A stretch of 64,000 nucleotides of DNA from Methylobacterium sp. AMS5 (GTDB lineage: Bacteria; Pseudomonadota; Alphaproteobacteria; Rhizobiales; Beijerinckiaceae). A program made the translations under genes and the position numbers. The notes beneath the pieces were generated by a model. That model did not search any database and was not told the DNA's origin. It worked only from the letters and a program-made list of their open reading frames with translations. The DNA lies in assembly GCF_001542815.1 (NCBI RefSeq), contig NZ_CP006992.1, positions 2,609,501 through 2,673,500 of the forward strand, written 5' to 3'. The stretch's first letter is position 1. Every line of letters begins with the position of its first letter. Shown here piece by piece: positions 17,035-26,452 of this stretch.

Positions 17035-17610
17035 GTGAACACCGAAAAGCTCCACCTCCACACCGTCTGCGGCCTCGACGAACTCGTCGAGCATCAGACC
17101 CGAGGCGTCAGCCACGTCCTGTCGATCCTCGATCCCGACCGGGCGGACCCGGAGGCGTTCGGCGCCTACGGGATCCATCGGCGCACCATCCTACGCTTCC
17201 ACGACGCCATCGAGCCGGCGCCGGGCGTCGTCTTGCCGGAGCGCGAGGACGTCGAGAAGATCCTCGCCTTCGGCCGCGACGCCATTGCCGATGGCGGCGA
17301 GATCCATATCCTCGTCCACTGCCATGTCGGCATCTCGCGCTCGACCGCGGCGCTCGCGACCCTGTTCGCCGAGGCCGAGCCCGATACGCCGGCGCAAGAC
17401 CTGATCGCCCGCCTCCACGCCCAGCGGGAGAAGGCGTGGCCGAACGCGCGCATGATCGCGTTTGCCGACGAGATGCTCGGTCGGCAGGGCAGCCTCAGCG
17501 AGGCGGTGCGGCGCCTGCATGCACTGCAACTGCGCAAACGCCCGCATCTCGATCAGGTGATGCGCGACCTCGGCCGTGGCGCCGAGGTGGATGCGGCCCT
17601 GCGGGACTAA
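17035..17610 (+). CDS. Tyrosine/dual-specificity protein phosphatase
   Basis: A 191-residue cytosolic phosphatase from a GTG start. The catalytic P-loop CX5R is visible as HCHVGISRST, and an upstream FHDAIEP segment provides the likely general-acid Asp. It belongs to the dual-specificity-like group of protein tyrosine phosphatases common in Rhizobiales. Its TAA stop lies exactly at the edge of the dispersed palindrome (copy B). It diverges from the TRAP receptor gene. The target is unknown. Confidence 0.88.
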   Translation: MNTEKLHLHTVCGLDELVEHQTRGVSHVLSILDPDRADPEAFGAYGIHRRTILRFHDAIEPAPGVVLPEREDVEKILAFGRDAIADGGEIHILVHCHVGISRSTAALATLFAEAEPDTPAQDLIARLHAQREKAWPNARMIAFADEMLGRQGSLSEAVRRLHALQLRKRPHLDQVMRDLGRGAEVDAALRD

Positions 17611-17713
17611 AGCATCATCCTGGATGCCTGATTCGGGATGATGCTTGAGGCTGTTGTTTTCGCATCATGTTTTTTCCGAAAGCCGGCAACCACCTTTCGG
17701 GATGATGCTTTAA
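17608..17713. repeat. Dispersed intergenic palindrome, copy B (reverse orientation to A)
   Basis: Fills the gap between the phosphatase and the convergent LivK-like gene. Read on the minus strand it gives AAAGCATCATCCCGAAAGG, TGGTTGCCGGCTTTCGG, a poly-A tract, ATGATGCGAAAACAACAGCC, then a second small hairpin ending GGATGATGCTT. It is nearly identical to copy A over ~60 nt. Its left edge TAAAGCATC contains the TAA stop codon of the phosphatase. Confidence 0.8.
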
Positions 17714-17722
17714 CGTTCCGCC

Positions 17723-18847
17723 TCAGTTCGATTTGGCCGGCGTGAAGTTGCCGTCGCGCCAGACGTAGAGCACGTAGCCCTGGGCGGTGATGTCGCCCTT
17801 GGCGTCGAAGCCGACGGGGCCGAGCACGAGATCGAAGCGCTCGCCGTGCAGGGCCTTGGCGATCGGCGCGGGCTCCGTGCTGTGGGCGAAGTTGCCGGCC
17901 TCCACCAGCGCCTGGAGCGCGGCATAGCCGTAGATCATCGAGCCGTCCGCCTCGACGCCTTGCGCCTTAAACTCGGCCACCACGCCCTGCGCCTCCGGCT
18001 TGCGGCTCGGATCGAGATAGAAGGTCATCAGCACGCCGTTGCTGGCAGGGCCGGCAATCTTGGCGAAGTCCGGCGTGGCGATGGCCGAGGTGCCGAACCA
18101 TTGCGGGCGAAAGCCCCGTTCGGCCGAGATGCGGACCAGCCGGCCCATCTCCTGCGCGTCGCCGCCGTAATAGACCACGTCGATATTCGCGGCCTTCAGC
18201 CGGTCGGCGAGGGCCACGTCGTCGGCATCGCTCGGCTGGAAGGCCGTCGCCATCGCTTCGTTGACGCCGATGCGGTTGAGGTTGTCCTTCGTCGCCGCCG
18301 CGAGGGTGCGCGAGGCCGGCGAGAGGTCGTTGAGGATGGCGATCCTCCGGTCGCGGAACCGCTCGGCGAGGATCGCGGCCGAGAGCTTGGCCTGGTCGTC
18401 GTCTCGGCCGCAGACCCGGAAGATCGTCGGCAGGCCGCGGTCGGTCAGCTTGGCGGCGACCGAGGCCGCGGTGATCATCACGATTCCGTTGGCGGCGTAG
18501 ACATCGGAGGCCGCAAGCGACGCATTCGAGCAAACATGGCCGACGACGAGCCGTACGCCTGAGTTCACATAGTGGTTGGCCACGGCTACGGCCTGATTCG
18601 AATCACAGGAATCGTCCTGTACGTCGAGCACGATGGGCTCGCCGTCGATGCCGCCCTTCGCGTTGGCATCCCGCGCCGCCGCCTCGACCCCGCGCAGCAC
18701 CTGCGCGCCGACGGTGACGTAGGGGCCGGTGCGCGGCACCGCCACGCCGACCTTGACCTCCGCCATGGCCGGAACAGCCGAGAGCAGGAGCCCGGCCAGG
18801 AGCGCGAGCGAGGCCGAACCGAGGGCGAGGGGGCGTCGGACCGTCAT
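17723..18847 (-). CDS. Branched-chain amino acid-type ABC transporter substrate-binding protein
   Basis: Periplasmic ligand receptor of the LivK family, 374 residues from the ATG at 18847. A clear Sec signal peptide (LASLALLAGLLLSAVPAMA-like) precedes EVKVGVAVPRTGPYVTVG, the usual start of the mature protein. The Cys pair in DDSCDSNQAV and VVGHVCSNASLA is typical of the family's disulfide region. The frame is open upstream to 19090 but without family similarity. No permease or ATPase genes of the transporter are adjacent. The ligand may be an amino acid or amide; not determinable here. Confidence 0.9.
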   Translation of the reverse strand: MTVRRPLALGSASLALLAGLLLSAVPAMAEVKVGVAVPRTGPYVTVGAQVLRGVEAAARDANAKGGIDGEPIVLDVQDDSCDSNQAVAVANHYVNSGVRLVVGHVCSNASLAASDVYAANGIVMITAASVAAKLTDRGLPTIFRVCGRDDDQAKLSAAILAERFRDRRIAILNDLSPASRTLAAATKDNLNRIGVNEAMATAFQPSDADDVALADRLKAANIDVVYYGGDAQEMGRLVRISAERGFRPQWFGTSAIATPDFAKIAGPASNGVLMTFYLDPSRKPEAQGVVAEFKAQGVEADGSMIYGYAALQALVEAGNFAHSTEPAPIAKALHGERFDLVLGPVGFDAKGDITAQGYVLYVWRDGNFTPAKSN

Positions 18848-19091
18848 GGCGCCTCTTTCCCAGCCCGCTGCCCCTTTGCCAAGGTCTGCCGGTCCGGACC
18901 GTTGTCGTCTGTCAGGACGGCCATCCTGTGCCGGCTCCCGTTTCGGGACCGGCACGGCCGCGTATCCGACATCACCTTCGCTGCATGGAATGACGCGGGC
19001 CGAGCCTTTGGCAAGTCGCCATCTCGACGAAACGGGGCGGACTTTCGCGGGGGAGGGGACGTGCAAGGCCCGTCCGCACCCACACGCCATC

Positions 19092-19168
19092 CGGACGATG
19101 CGCTAGGATTTCGTTCTTGCATCGTCATTTTCCGAAAGCCGGTGGCCACCTTTCGGGACGATGCTCTA
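19092..19168. repeat. Dispersed intergenic palindrome, copy C
   Basis: On the minus strand it reads TAGAGCATCGTCCCGAAAGG, TGGCCACCGGCTTTCGG, AAAATGACGATGCAAGAACG, ending near TAGCGCATCGTCC. It is the third close copy of the element at 8.76 and 17.6 kb. Its first three bases TAG form the stop codon of the adjacent polysaccharide export gene. The remaining 18848-19091 interval holds no supported gene; it includes the leader of the LivK-like gene. Confidence 0.78.
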
Positions 19169-20338
19169 CCGGGTCACGGTGTAGATCGAGGCGCCGGCCG
19201 CGATGGGCGAAGCCACGGTCGAGAACACGCTCAGTACCTTGCCCAGCTCCGCGAACGGCGAACTCGACACATAGACGAGGTCGCGGTTCCGCATGCGGAA
19301 GCTCTGCGTCAGGAACATCCCCTGCGCGTCGCGCAGGTTCACCCGGTACACCACCGGCACCTGCGGCGAGGACAGCAGCGGCGAGTTCGGCCGCAGCCGC
19401 CGCACCACCGCCGCTGGCTCGTAGCGGAAGATGAACACGCCGGCCGGATCGGCCTGGGTCTCGCGCAGGCCGGAGGCGCGTGCCAGCGCCTGCGACAGCG
19501 TCAGCCCGTCCGCCGTGAACGGCACCTCGGTGGTGTTGCCGAGCGCGCCGACCGACAGGAAGGTCTGCGGGTCGCGCACCAGGGTCAGGGTGTCGTCGGG
19601 ACGAACGAAGATGTTCTCGCGCGGGTTGGAGACCACCGTGGTCATCGGCACGGTGACGGTGCGGTTGCCGCGCGAGAGCCGCACGAAGGTCTCGGCCACC
19701 GGGGTGCGCACGCCGCCGGCCTGGGCGATGACGTCGAGCAGGCGGTCGCCGCGGCCCGAGAGCGGCACGCGCTTGCCCATGGCCGCTTCGCCGGAGACGG
19801 TGACCGATTGCGAGACCGGCTTGGTGACGGAGACGAGCACCTGCGGTTGGATCGCCTTGCCGGCGAGTTCGGTCTCGATCAGCGTCTGGACGTCCTGGGT
19901 GCGGCGTCCGACGACCTTGATCCGGCCGGCGTATGGGACGGTGATGCCGCCGTCGGGCCCGACCACCTGCTCGGGGATCGTGGCGGATTTCGAGCCGGCG
20001 GAGAAGCGGTCGGAGACGAGGGGGCCGGAGAACAGGCCGCCGGAACCGGCTTCCCAGACCTGAACCGCCACCGAGTCGCCCACGCCGATCACCGGCTCGA
20101 CGGAGGGGCGATGGTCGCCGAAGGTGACGAGGAGGCTGTCGAGGGGTCGGGTGCGCAGGGCCTCGACGAGGGCAGGGGTGATGTCGATGATCTCGTAGCG
20201 GGCGAACAGGCCTTCGGCGGTGGCGACGTCGGCGCCGCTCTCGATCGCCGAGGTCGTCGGCCCCGCGGCCGGCAGGACCGAGCAGCCCGGCAGGGCGAGG
20301 CAGGCGGCAAGGATCGCCAGGGCCGCAGCGCACTTCAT
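19166..20338 (-). CDS. Capsular polysaccharide export lipoprotein (OPX family, KpsD/Wza-like)
   Basis: Outer-membrane polysaccharide export protein of 390 residues. The ATG at 20338 is preceded by GGAG six nt upstream, which decides the start. The signal peptide ends in the lipobox LALPGCS. A poly_export domain (IGVGDSVAVQVWEAGSGGLF, then TVPYAGRIKVVGRRTQDVQTLI) is followed by two SLBB-like beta-grasp repeats. The TAG stop is supplied by the flanking dispersed repeat. It is the last gene of a minus-strand transcript with the LtaS-like and KpsC-like genes, so it probably exports the capsule that they build. Confidence 0.92.
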   Translation of the reverse strand: MKCAAALAILAACLALPGCSVLPAAGPTTSAIESGADVATAEGLFARYEIIDITPALVEALRTRPLDSLLVTFGDHRPSVEPVIGVGDSVAVQVWEAGSGGLFSGPLVSDRFSAGSKSATIPEQVVGPDGGITVPYAGRIKVVGRRTQDVQTLIETELAGKAIQPQVLVSVTKPVSQSVTVSGEAAMGKRVPLSGRGDRLLDVIAQAGGVRTPVAETFVRLSRGNRTVTVPMTTVVSNPRENIFVRPDDTLTLVRDPQTFLSVGALGNTTEVPFTADGLTLSQALARASGLRETQADPAGVFIFRYEPAAVVRRLRPNSPLLSSPQVPVVYRVNLRDAQGMFLTQSFRMRNRDLVYVSSSPFAELGKVLSVFSTVASPIAAGASIYTVTR

Positions 20339-20520
20339 CGGAGACTCCATCCGGGTCGAGGCGGGGCGTAACGCCACGTCCTTCCCCTTTCCGACCGTCA
20401 CGCAGTCACTGCGATCCATTGAATACGGGCCCCGGCCTGATGCTTGACTGACGCGTACGATGCGCCGACGGCCGGCGAGGGCTCACGCAGCAATGCGTCA
20501 CCACCGTGGCACGGCTACGC

Positions 20521-22005
20521 TTATCCCCCAAATCCTGAACGTTTCGGAGTGACGGCGTCCCGCAGGACACAGCCGAGCTGTGCCGCGGTGAGATCGATCC
20601 GGGCGGGGGCCGGGCTGCCGTCCCGGCCGAAACGGAACAGGGCGTAATCCGTCGCCATCGGGCCGGATTCCGGCGGACGGAGGTCCGGCAGCGAGGGCGC
20701 ATGGTCGCCGAACACGCAGAGGGTCGCCCGCCGACCGGTGAGCCCGTCGATCAGCCGCTCGATCGCTTGGCCGGTATGGGCGACGTGGTGGAGGTACTGC
20801 GCCAGCGGCGCGTCGATGCCGGAGAGCCGGCCCGGCTTCCAGGGCCCGTGATTCTCCATCGTGACTGAGAACACGAACGTGCGGTCCTTCGCCTGCCCCT
20901 GGCCCAGCGCCACCTCCGCCAGAATGCGGTCGGCGACGGCGACGTCGCCGATATAGGGGCCGATCCGACGTGCGCCGTCGAAATCCTCCTCCATGACGAG
21001 GCGCTCGAAGCCGAGGCGCTGAAACACCCGAGCCCGGTCGAAGAAGTCGCGGTGGAAGGGGTGCACGAACACAGTCTCGAACCCGGCGGCGCGGGCGAGG
21101 CGGGCGAGGCTGGTCGGCTCCTCGCCCTTGCGCGCGAGGTAGGGGTCGTAGCGGCCGAAGCCGAGGCTTTCCGGGTCGAGGCCGGTGAGGACGGCGTGCT
21201 CGGAACGCATGGTGTAGGCGCCGTGCGCGGGGACCGCGAGGCGGCCGTACTGCGCCGCCAGCGCCCGGATCCGCGCCATCGCCGGGAGGTCCGGACCGCC
21301 CAGACGTGCCGGATCGAGGAAGGATTCGAGCTGGACGACCACGACGACCTCGTCATCGGGACTGCCTTCACCACGCACCGGCACCGGCCGCGCATCGTCC
21401 TCGCCGAGGCGGCGCAGGGCGTAGCCCATCATCGTCGCGACGAGCCCGTAGCGAGCGACGTCGCGGGCGAGGTCCGGGTGCGGGAAGATGTGGCGCAGGG
21501 CCCTCTGCCCGAGCGGCGTCAGGCCCGCGAGCGCCAGCGCCGCCAGCGCCGCCGGCAGGCCGAGGATCGCGAGGATGGATGCCCCCGTCCCGCTCGGCAA
21601 GGCGGCGGGTTCCAGAACATACCAAGCGACGACGACAGAGACAGCGAGCAGCAGTGGCCCGGCGATCCGCAGATCGGTGATCGGCAGGGTATAGTAGAGC
21701 TGCGGGTGGCGCGGCACCTGCGCGAGCAGCGCGAGGTCGCTGAACACCACCGGCTCACCGATCACCCGGCGCTTCAGGCGGTCCACCACCGAGAGGATGG
21801 CGAGCGTCAGCAGGCACGAGGAGGCCGCGAGCCAGGGCCGCCACGAGAACTGGAACCAGAACAGCGTGATCAGCGCGTAGCCGGCGGCTCGGATCGCCAG
21901 ATCGCCGGGCCGGAGGCTTGGGCGCTGCGGCGAGGCCGCCGCCTCGATGGCGAAGGCGCCGGTGACCGCGACCGCGAGGGGCACAAAATAGGTCGCGAGG
22001 CTCAT
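20521..22005 (-). CDS. LtaS/MdoB-type membrane sulfatase-fold transferase
   Basis: A 494-residue protein with an N-terminal membrane domain (at least four hydrophobic segments in residues 1-165) and a C-terminal alkaline-phosphatase/sulfatase-superfamily domain. The metal and catalytic elements fit the LtaS group: VQLESF with the metal-binding Glu, GAYTMRSEHAVLTGL with a Thr nucleophile, and FGDHAPSLP near the C-terminus. Relatives transfer phosphoglycerol or phosphoethanolamine to polymers or glycans. Here it starts 7 nt after the KpsC-like stop and so probably decorates the capsule or another surface glycan (inference). Confidence 0.85.
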   Translation of the reverse strand: MSLATYFVPLAVAVTGAFAIEAAASPQRPSLRPGDLAIRAAGYALITLFWFQFSWRPWLAASSCLLTLAILSVVDRLKRRVIGEPVVFSDLALLAQVPRHPQLYYTLPITDLRIAGPLLLAVSVVVAWYVLEPAALPSGTGASILAILGLPAALAALALAGLTPLGQRALRHIFPHPDLARDVARYGLVATMMGYALRRLGEDDARPVPVRGEGSPDDEVVVVVQLESFLDPARLGGPDLPAMARIRALAAQYGRLAVPAHGAYTMRSEHAVLTGLDPESLGFGRYDPYLARKGEEPTSLARLARAAGFETVFVHPFHRDFFDRARVFQRLGFERLVMEEDFDGARRIGPYIGDVAVADRILAEVALGQGQAKDRTFVFSVTMENHGPWKPGRLSGIDAPLAQYLHHVAHTGQAIERLIDGLTGRRATLCVFGDHAPSLPDLRPPESGPMATDYALFRFGRDGSPAPARIDLTAAQLGCVLRDAVTPKRSGFGG

Positions 22006-22012
22006 GCCTGTC

Positions 22013-23959
22013 TCAGCGGCCGGATTCGCTGCGCACGCCGCGGCGGGCGCGCAGGCGGCGTATGACCGGATTGATCAGGGCATAGCGCAGCCGCATCGTC
22101 GCGTGACGGACCGCGCTGAGGGCGAGACGCGAGGGCGGCGCGGCGGCTCGGGCCTCGCTGAGCCGGTCGAGCAGTTGCTCGGGCGTGCACGGCTTCATCG
22201 CCACCGGATCGAGATAGAGCGGGTAGAGGATCAGCGCACCGGCCACCAGGGCGTCGAGGGACAATGTGCGGCCGCGGTCGGCCCCCGGCGCCAGATCCTC
22301 GGTCAGCCCCCAGCCGGCATAGAAGGGGCGGCCGTGGACCGCCACGCTCAGCCCGCGGATCAGCGCCTCGAAGCCCGCCAGCGAGGTCATGGTCTCGACA
22401 TGGTGGCAGCGGTCGAGCAGGTCGACGATGGAGAGGCCGCCGACGACACGGTCCGCGAGCGGCCGCACTTCCTCCTCCGGGATCGCGCCGGGACGGAACC
22501 CGGCCTCGACGTCGGGATGCGGCTTGTAGAGCAGGAAGGCGTCCGGGTTGCGGGCGCGGGCGGCCTGCAGAAGGGCGAGGTTGCCGCGCACCTGCGGCGA
22601 ACCGGTCAACACCGAGGCGTCGTCCTCGACCTGGCCCGGTACCAGCACGATCCGCCGGTCCGTGGGCCAGTCCTCGCCGACACCTTCGAGGCCGACATTG
22701 TACTTGCTCAGGCGCCGCGCCACGATCGATTCGCGCAAGGCGGCGGCGCGGGCAGTCAGGCCGGGCGGGAATTCGGCCTCCTTCAGGGTGCGGGCCAGCC
22801 GGCTCTCCACCCGCGGGTCGTAATAGATGCCGAGGTCGTCCACGACGATGGAGGCACCCGGCTCCAGGCTGGCGCCGAGCCCGACCGAGCGCAGGAAGCC
22901 GTCCTCGATCCGCGCGAAGGGCAAGCCGGCCTCCGCACAGAGGCGCGGGAGCTGCTCCGGGCAGCGGGTCGCCCAGGCCTGGACCCGGCCGTCCTGCGAG
23001 CGGGCGAGCGCCACCGCTTCGTCCGCAATCATGGTGTGGAGTGGTGGTCCCGCCGGCCCGGTGGCGAAGACATCGAGTGCGGCCCGCTTCCAGCCGGATA
23101 CGCCGACGAGGACGACGCGGCGGTCGTTGCCGAGGAAGCGGTCGCGCAGCCACGCCACGCGCTCCACCGCATCCGCGAGCGGGATCGGCCGGCGCGTCCA
23201 CGGATCGAAGCCGTGCACGCCGATGCCGTAACGGAGCGCCAGGAACGCCGCCGCATCCGCTGGGCGCGGACCCGCCGCAGGGTCGGGGCAATGGGTCTCG
23301 AAGCCGGCCAGCGCCGGTTCGCAGGCCGCATCCCAACGCGCCACGTGGATGTGCGCCGCGAGGGGAAACAGCAGCCAGGGATCGGCTGGGTCCGCGATCA
23401 CGGTCAGCCGGGGATCGGTCGGCGTGCCATTGCGCGGGCATCCGTCGGGCCCGGCGGCGACGAAGCGTGTCCCCGGATTCTCGGCGAGAAGCCGCGTCAG
23501 GAAGGTTTGCAGGGCCGCGCCCGACGCGGCGGTTTGCGGGTCGATCAGGGCGAGGGCAGGCCGCGTCTGACTCGAGAAGGGATCGGCTGCTCCATCCGGA
23601 AGCGAGCCGGCGAACCGGTTGAAGCCGGCAAGGCCGCGCGCGCGAAGAAGGTCGCCGAAGTCCGGGGAGGGGGGCTCGCCCCCGACGGGCCGGCCGGCAT
23701 AGCTGAGCCGAAGGCTCGAAAGGCCGCTGTCGGGCGAATCGTAAGGGCTGAGCAGCGGGCCCGGCGCAACCCGCAGAACCGCTTTGCCGTCCGCCGCCGC
23801 AGACCACAAAGCCGGCGGGCCGGGCGAGCGGAAGGTCAGCGACGCGCCCGTTGCCGCCTCGATCTGCGCGCGCAGAAGCCGGACCGTCCGGCCGAGCGGC
23901 AGGTAGGAGCGGGGCAGCCCGGTATCGCCGTGCGGCTCGATGGGGCGCAGGTCGGTCAT
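22013..23959 (-). CDS. KpsC-like capsule polysaccharide glycosyltransferase
   Basis: A 648-residue homolog of KpsC, the beta-Kdo transferase that builds the lipid-linked oligo-Kdo linker of ABC-dependent capsules. The start is the ATG at 23959 (MTDLRPIEPHG); the open frame upstream lacks similarity. The C-terminal part has the family motifs ARIEDGFLRSVGLGASL, a short SKYN element, VLVPGQVEDDAS and LLYKPHPDVEAG. E. coli KpsC carries two such modules. Here the N-terminal ~240 residues lack an obvious EDGF motif, so the first module looks degenerate or replaced. First gene of the minus-strand capsule transcript. Confidence 0.85.
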   Translation of the reverse strand: MTDLRPIEPHGDTGLPRSYLPLGRTVRLLRAQIEAATGASLTFRSPGPPALWSAAADGKAVLRVAPGPLLSPYDSPDSGLSSLRLSYAGRPVGGEPPSPDFGDLLRARGLAGFNRFAGSLPDGAADPFSSQTRPALALIDPQTAASGAALQTFLTRLLAENPGTRFVAAGPDGCPRNGTPTDPRLTVIADPADPWLLFPLAAHIHVARWDAACEPALAGFETHCPDPAAGPRPADAAAFLALRYGIGVHGFDPWTRRPIPLADAVERVAWLRDRFLGNDRRVVLVGVSGWKRAALDVFATGPAGPPLHTMIADEAVALARSQDGRVQAWATRCPEQLPRLCAEAGLPFARIEDGFLRSVGLGASLEPGASIVVDDLGIYYDPRVESRLARTLKEAEFPPGLTARAAALRESIVARRLSKYNVGLEGVGEDWPTDRRIVLVPGQVEDDASVLTGSPQVRGNLALLQAARARNPDAFLLYKPHPDVEAGFRPGAIPEEEVRPLADRVVGGLSIVDLLDRCHHVETMTSLAGFEALIRGLSVAVHGRPFYAGWGLTEDLAPGADRGRTLSLDALVAGALILYPLYLDPVAMKPCTPEQLLDRLSEARAAAPPSRLALSAVRHATMRLRYALINPVIRRLRARRGVRSESGR

Positions 23960-24321
23960 GGCCGGTCGATCATGGCAGGGCCTGCTCCATAGCCCAAGCC
24001 TCGTTCTGGGCCCAGGCCGGTCCGAGCATGGGCTGCAACTTCCTATGCGCCGGCACCGTCGGTACGGCGCGCTTCGGCCACGGCTGTGAAGAACGCACTT
24101 TTCCGGGGATGGATTGGCACCGGACACAACGGAGCCGCAATCTGGCGCGAGAGGTGCCTCGACCGATCGTCACAGTCGTGGCGTGATCGATCGGCAACGG
24201 AGGCTGCAAATTCTCCCGGTCGCCTCGCGCAGCGGTTGTCGTTCGCGGGGCTGTCGTGAGAGGCGTTCGGCCAGATGACGCAACGCACACCGCTTCACGA
24301 CTAGGGATTGAGCGCCTGGGA

Positions 24322-25629
24322 ATGACGCAGCCTCGTGCCCATGCCATAGGCCCCCGCGCCGCCACCTTCCTGTTCCTGCAGGGGATCGCCTCCCCGTTCT
24401 TCTCGGTCCTCGGCAGCGCCCTGCGCGAGCGCGGCCACGGGGTTCGCCGCATCAATTTCTCGGCCGGCGACTGGTTGTTCTGGCCCTTTTCCGCCGACCA
24501 CTACCGCGGCAAGCGCGACGGCTGGGACGCCTATCTCGAAGCCTATATCCGCACGCACGCCGTCACCGACATCGTGCTGTTCGGCGATTGCCGGCCCTAT
24601 CATCAGGCGGCGGTGCTCGTCGCCAAGCCGATGGGCGTGCGCATCCATGTGTTCGAGGAGGGCTACATCCGGCCCTACTGGATCACCTGCGAGGCCGGCG
24701 GGGTGAACGGCAACTCGACCCTGCCGAAGCGGGCGGAGGAGATCCGGGAACTGGCACGCAAGCTGCCGCAGCCCGGACGGGCCATGCCGCTCACCGGAGA
24801 CATGGGCCGGCGCAGCCTGTGGGATATCGGCTTCAACATCGCCAATATCGGCTTTCCCTACCTCTATCCGGGCTTTCGCACCCACCGGCCGAACCACATC
24901 GCCGCCGAATATGCCGGCTGGATCCGGAAGTTCGTGCGCCGCCGCCGCACCCGCCGCGAGGCGGCGCGGGTGAACGAGATCTACCACGCGATCAACGCCG
25001 ATTACTTCCTGCTGCCGCTCCAGCTCGACAGCGACTACCAGATCCGCGTCCACTCGCCGTTCCTCGGCGTCGAGGGCTTCATGGACCGGGTGATCGCCTC
25101 CTTCGCCAAGCATTCGCAGGCGCCGACGCGGCTTCTGGTGAAGCTGCACCCGCTCGACAGCGGCATCATGAACTGGCGCAAGCGCGCCCGCCAATCGGCC
25201 AAGCGCCACGGCTGCAACGACCGGCTCGACTTCATCGACGGCGGCGACCTGCCCAAGCTCATCGACGGCAGCCGCGGCGTCGTGCTGGTGAACTCCACCG
25301 TCGGGATGCTCGCCCTCGAGCGCGGACGGCCGACGCTGGCCTTCGGCTCGGCGGTGTACAACCTGCCGGGCCTGACCCATCAGGGCGACATCGACACCTT
25401 CTGGAGTGCCCCGCAGGGACCCGACGCGGCACTGATGCAGGATTTCTTCCGGGTCGTCATGCACCGCACCCAGATCAACGGCGGCTACTTCTCCCGCTCG
25501 GCGATCGAGCGGGCCGTGGCCGGCGCCGTGCCGCGTCTCGAGGCGGCGCTTCCGCCTGCCGCGCTGGCGGCCGCCCGCGACACGCTGGAGCAGGCCGGGC
25601 GCGACGAAAGCCTCTCTCCCGCCTATTGA
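24322..25629 (+). CDS. KpsS-like capsular polysaccharide biosynthesis protein
   Basis: A 435-residue homolog of KpsS, which adds the first beta-Kdo residue to the lipid anchor of ABC-dependent capsules at the cytoplasmic face. Evidence: FLFLQGIASPFFSVLGSAL at the N-terminus, FGDCRPYHQAA, VFEEGYIRPYWITCE (the signature EEGY motif), DSDYQIRVHSP and VKLHPLDSG, then NSTVGMLALERGRPT. The ATG at 24322 is used because the upstream in-frame codons from 24256 lack similarity. Divergent from the KpsC-like gene. First gene of a plus-strand operon with an SDR and a formyltransferase. Confidence 0.9.
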   Translation: MTQPRAHAIGPRAATFLFLQGIASPFFSVLGSALRERGHGVRRINFSAGDWLFWPFSADHYRGKRDGWDAYLEAYIRTHAVTDIVLFGDCRPYHQAAVLVAKPMGVRIHVFEEGYIRPYWITCEAGGVNGNSTLPKRAEEIRELARKLPQPGRAMPLTGDMGRRSLWDIGFNIANIGFPYLYPGFRTHRPNHIAAEYAGWIRKFVRRRRTRREAARVNEIYHAINADYFLLPLQLDSDYQIRVHSPFLGVEGFMDRVIASFAKHSQAPTRLLVKLHPLDSGIMNWRKRARQSAKRHGCNDRLDFIDGGDLPKLIDGSRGVVLVNSTVGMLALERGRPTLAFGSAVYNLPGLTHQGDIDTFWSAPQGPDAALMQDFFRVVMHRTQINGGYFSRSAIERAVAGAVPRLEAALPPAALAAARDTLEQAGRDESLSPAY

Positions 25630-25684
25630 TCGCCGGCCTTCAACACGGTCACGACCCGGCTCCTCAGCGGAAAGACCCCTCTCC

Positions 25685-26452
25685 TTGCCCGTCATCCTGA
25701 TCACCGGTGCCTCCAGCGGCATCGGCGCAGCCCTCGCGCGCTTCTACGCCGAGACCGGTGCGAGCCTCGTGCTCACGGGCCGCGATCGGGAGCGGCTGGA
25801 CGCGGTGGCGCAGAAGTGCCGGACGCGCGGAGCCGAGGTGCTGACGCGGCTGATCGACGTGCGCGAGCGGGAGGCGGTCGGCGCCTGGCTCCGTGAGACC
25901 GATGCGGCGACACCGCTCGATCTCGTCATCGTCAACGCCGCGGTGAACGGCGGGCATCCGTCCGGCGGCCTGGAGACCGAGGCGACGGCCTTCGAGACGG
26001 CGGACATCAACCTGACCGGGGCGCTCAACGTGATGCTGCCCTGCGTGACCCTGATGAGCGGGCGCGGCCGGGGGCAGATCGCGCTGATCTCCTCGCTGGC
26101 GGCCTACGCGCCGCTACCCGACGCCCCGGCCTATAGCGGCGCCAAGGCGGCGCTCCTCGCCCACGGCCTCGCGCTCCGCCAGAAGCTGAAGCCTCTGGGC
26201 GTGCGCCTCAGCGTGGTGACGCCGGGCTACGTCAAGACGCCGATGGGTGGCGTCATCAAGGGTTGGCGCCCCCTGGAAATGACGGCGGACGAAGCCGCCG
26301 CCCGCATCGCCCGCGGGTTGGAGCGCGACCAGGACGTCATCGCCTTCCCGGCGATCCTCGCCGCGCTCGCCCGCGGCGCGCTGTTGGTGCCCGAATGGCT
26401 GCGCAGCGCCGGCCTGAGGGGCTTCCGATTCCGCAACCGGCCGCGGCGCTGA
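25685..26452 (+). CDS. Short-chain dehydrogenase/reductase
   Basis: A classical SDR of 255 residues with a TTG start directly before PVILITGASSGIGAAL. Cofactor motif TGASSGIG, the VNAAVNGG element, the catalytic Ser in ISSLAAY and YSGAK (YxxxK) are all present. Arg residues after the first strand (TGRDRERLD) suggest NADP(H) preference. The C-terminus has a hydrophobic segment (ILAALARGALLVPEWL), as in membrane-associated SDRs. It lies 55 nt after the KpsS-like gene and overlaps the next start by one base, so it likely acts in modifying a capsule sugar or lipid. Confidence 0.9.
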   Translation: MPVILITGASSGIGAALARFYAETGASLVLTGRDRERLDAVAQKCRTRGAEVLTRLIDVREREAVGAWLRETDAATPLDLVIVNAAVNGGHPSGGLETEATAFETADINLTGALNVMLPCVTLMSGRGRGQIALISSLAAYAPLPDAPAYSGAKAALLAHGLALRQKLKPLGVRLSVVTPGYVKTPMGGVIKGWRPLEMTADEAAARIARGLERDQDVIAFPAILAALARGALLVPEWLRSAGLRGFRFRNRPRR

